Source: Desulfobacterales bacterium (GTDB lineage Bacteria > Desulfobacterota > Desulfobacteria > Desulfobacterales > JAHEIW01). Taken from it: a DNA stretch of 64,000 nucleotides. The notes under the pieces are model-generated. The model was not told where the DNA came from. It did no database searches and saw only the letters and a list, made by a program, of their open reading frames with translations. The position numbers and the translations under genes were made by a program. Shown here in pieces: positions 63,416-64,000 of this stretch. The stretch lies in assembly GCA_030066985.1 (NCBI GenBank), contig JASJAN010000015.1:24934-88933 (forward strand). The letters run 5' to 3'. Position 1 is the first letter of the stretch. Each line of letters begins with the position of its first letter.

Positions 63416-63769
63416 TTACGCGGCCTTAAATTCGCATGAAAATGCCTTAAAGCCGGATTCAATCGAATCGGTGATGGTAATGACATCTTTTAAGCGATTG
63501 ACCTCAAATATTTCGCTGACATAGCCGTTCAAGGAGCATAAAACCACCCTGCCTTTTTTGCGGTTCAGCGTTTTAACTGTGCTCAGGATGACCCTCAGAA
63601 CCGAGGTCCGCAGGTATTCCAGGGCGCTCAAGTCGAACAGCAGGCTTGTTTGACCGCTTTTCAGGATCGCTTTAATCGTGCGCTCAAGCTCCGGCGACAG
63701 CCGGGCTTCCATGCGGCCTTTGACGGTCACACACACAATCCCGTTTTTATCTTCTCGAATAATTTCCAT
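63416..63769 (-). CDS. STAS-domain anti-sigma factor antagonist-like protein
   Basis: A 117-residue single-domain STAS protein from the ATG at 63769. IVCVTVKGRMEA, LLFDLSALEYLRTSVLRVIL and GRVVLCSLNGYVSEIFEV match the SpoIIAA/RsbV fold. The phosphoacceptor loop reads YLRTSVLR instead of the usual YISSAGLR, so the phosphorylatable residue would be Thr or Ser at this site. It would bind a serine-kinase/anti-sigma partner that is not in the window. Confidence 0.8.
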   Translation of the reverse strand: MEIIREDKNGIVCVTVKGRMEARLSPELERTIKAILKSGQTSLLFDLSALEYLRTSVLRVILSTVKTLNRKKGRVVLCSLNGYVSEIFEVNRLKDVITITDSIESGFKAFSCEFKAA

Positions 63770-63799
63770 GGCAGTACACTTTCTGTTTTTCACAGGCTA

Positions 63800-64000
63800 C
63801 TAAAAAGTAAAATCCACGGTGCGCCAGTCGGTTTTAACGCACCCCGACGGACTGAAAACATAAGCGTTTTTATCCTGGCAGATGGCCTGTACCCGGATCT
63901 GGTAATCTTTACCCCTCTCGAGCACGGCCAGCGGTGTCAATTTCAGGTTTTTGATTTCAGTCATCAGAAGCCGCGCTTGATTTAAAGATTCGACTACCGG
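63800..64000 (-). CDS. Partial unknown protein (start beyond window)
   Basis: A minus-strand frame open to the window edge and ending with TAG at 63800-63802, giving at least 66 residues. The C-terminus reads LAVLERGKDYQIRVQAIC then CVKTDWRTVDFTF, a beta-rich pattern with two Cys. I do not recognise the family. It lies 30 bp upstream of the STAS gene and probably shares its transcript. Confidence 0.55.
   Translation of the reverse strand, partial: PVVESLNQARLLMTEIKNLKLTPLAVLERGKDYQIRVQAICQDKNAYVFSPSGCVKTDWRTVDFTF

Overview
The window is bacterial chromosome, about half G+C, and reads like an anaerobic member of the Desulfobacterota (Desulfobacterales type). Signs are a MetF with the C-terminal cysteine-rich domain, an acetyl-CoA hydrolase/transferase fused to a GNAT domain, PflA-like radical SAM enzymes, a ferritin-like protein, a rhodanese whose active site is crossed by an in-frame TGA (probable selenocysteine), and many intergenic palindromic repeats. 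There is no rRNA, tRNA, CRISPR array or prophage. The organism assignment is inference from gene content.

Layout. 1-5.3 kb: a partial unknown gene, an O-methyltransferase, a GT4 glycosyltransferase between two inverted hexapeptide acyltransferase paralogs, an esterase and a PAC2 protein. 5.4-10.8 kb: a His/Tyr-rich DUF4124 protein, a 575-residue acyl-CoA dehydrogenase, a metallo-beta-lactamase-fold protein with a degraded metal site, a LOG protein and a ferritin-like protein. 10.9-15.2 kb: small orphan genes, including a 117-residue flagellar rod-like protein and the probable selenoprotein rhodanese at 13020-13436. 15.2-20.1 kb: protease-TPR protein, thioesterase, NTPase, radical SAM enzyme and a truncated regulator domain. 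20.8-25.9 kb: a BCCT transporter, Fe-S protein and MetF operon, then a flavoprotein. 26.4-33.7 kb: one 1894-residue hybrid sensor kinase followed by an IS1111-type insertion sequence. 34-41 kb: a tandem pair of dynamin-like GTPases diverging from a two-gene nuclease operon. 41-47.4 kb: acetyl-CoA hydrolase-GNAT, a membrane protein, and a glutamate synthase-like plus glutamate dehydrogenase-like pair. 47.4-49.2 kb: a kinase gene relic and two back-to-back PIN-domain toxin-antitoxin modules. 49.2-64 kb: radical SAM enzyme, M28 peptidase, endonuclease V, Xaa-Pro aminopeptidase, a repeat protein, OsmC, MFS, PBP1 with a TPR lipoprotein, a glutaredoxin-thioredoxin reductase fusion, and a minus-strand secreted protein/STAS group.

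How genes work together. The clearest functional units are: BCCT, Fe-S protein and MetF, suggesting uptake of a methylated quaternary amine and entry of methyl groups into the folate pathway (inference); the exonuclease-like/GIY-YIG fusion overlapping an Mre11/SbcD-like phosphoesterase; PBP1 overlapping a TPR lipoprotein, resembling the Pseudomonas PBP1b-LpoP arrangement; and the two autoregulated PIN modules.

The most notable observations are the selenocysteine rhodanese with a foldable hairpin right after the TGA; a glutamate dehydrogenase homolog in which both classical catalytic residues are replaced (Lys to Gln, Asp to Gly) while the substrate lysines remain in register; two 250-bp structured repeats that show compensatory base changes; a 259-bp element with perfect 22-bp terminal inverted repeats; and a relic of a hybrid-kinase C-terminus lying 15 kb from an intact homolog.
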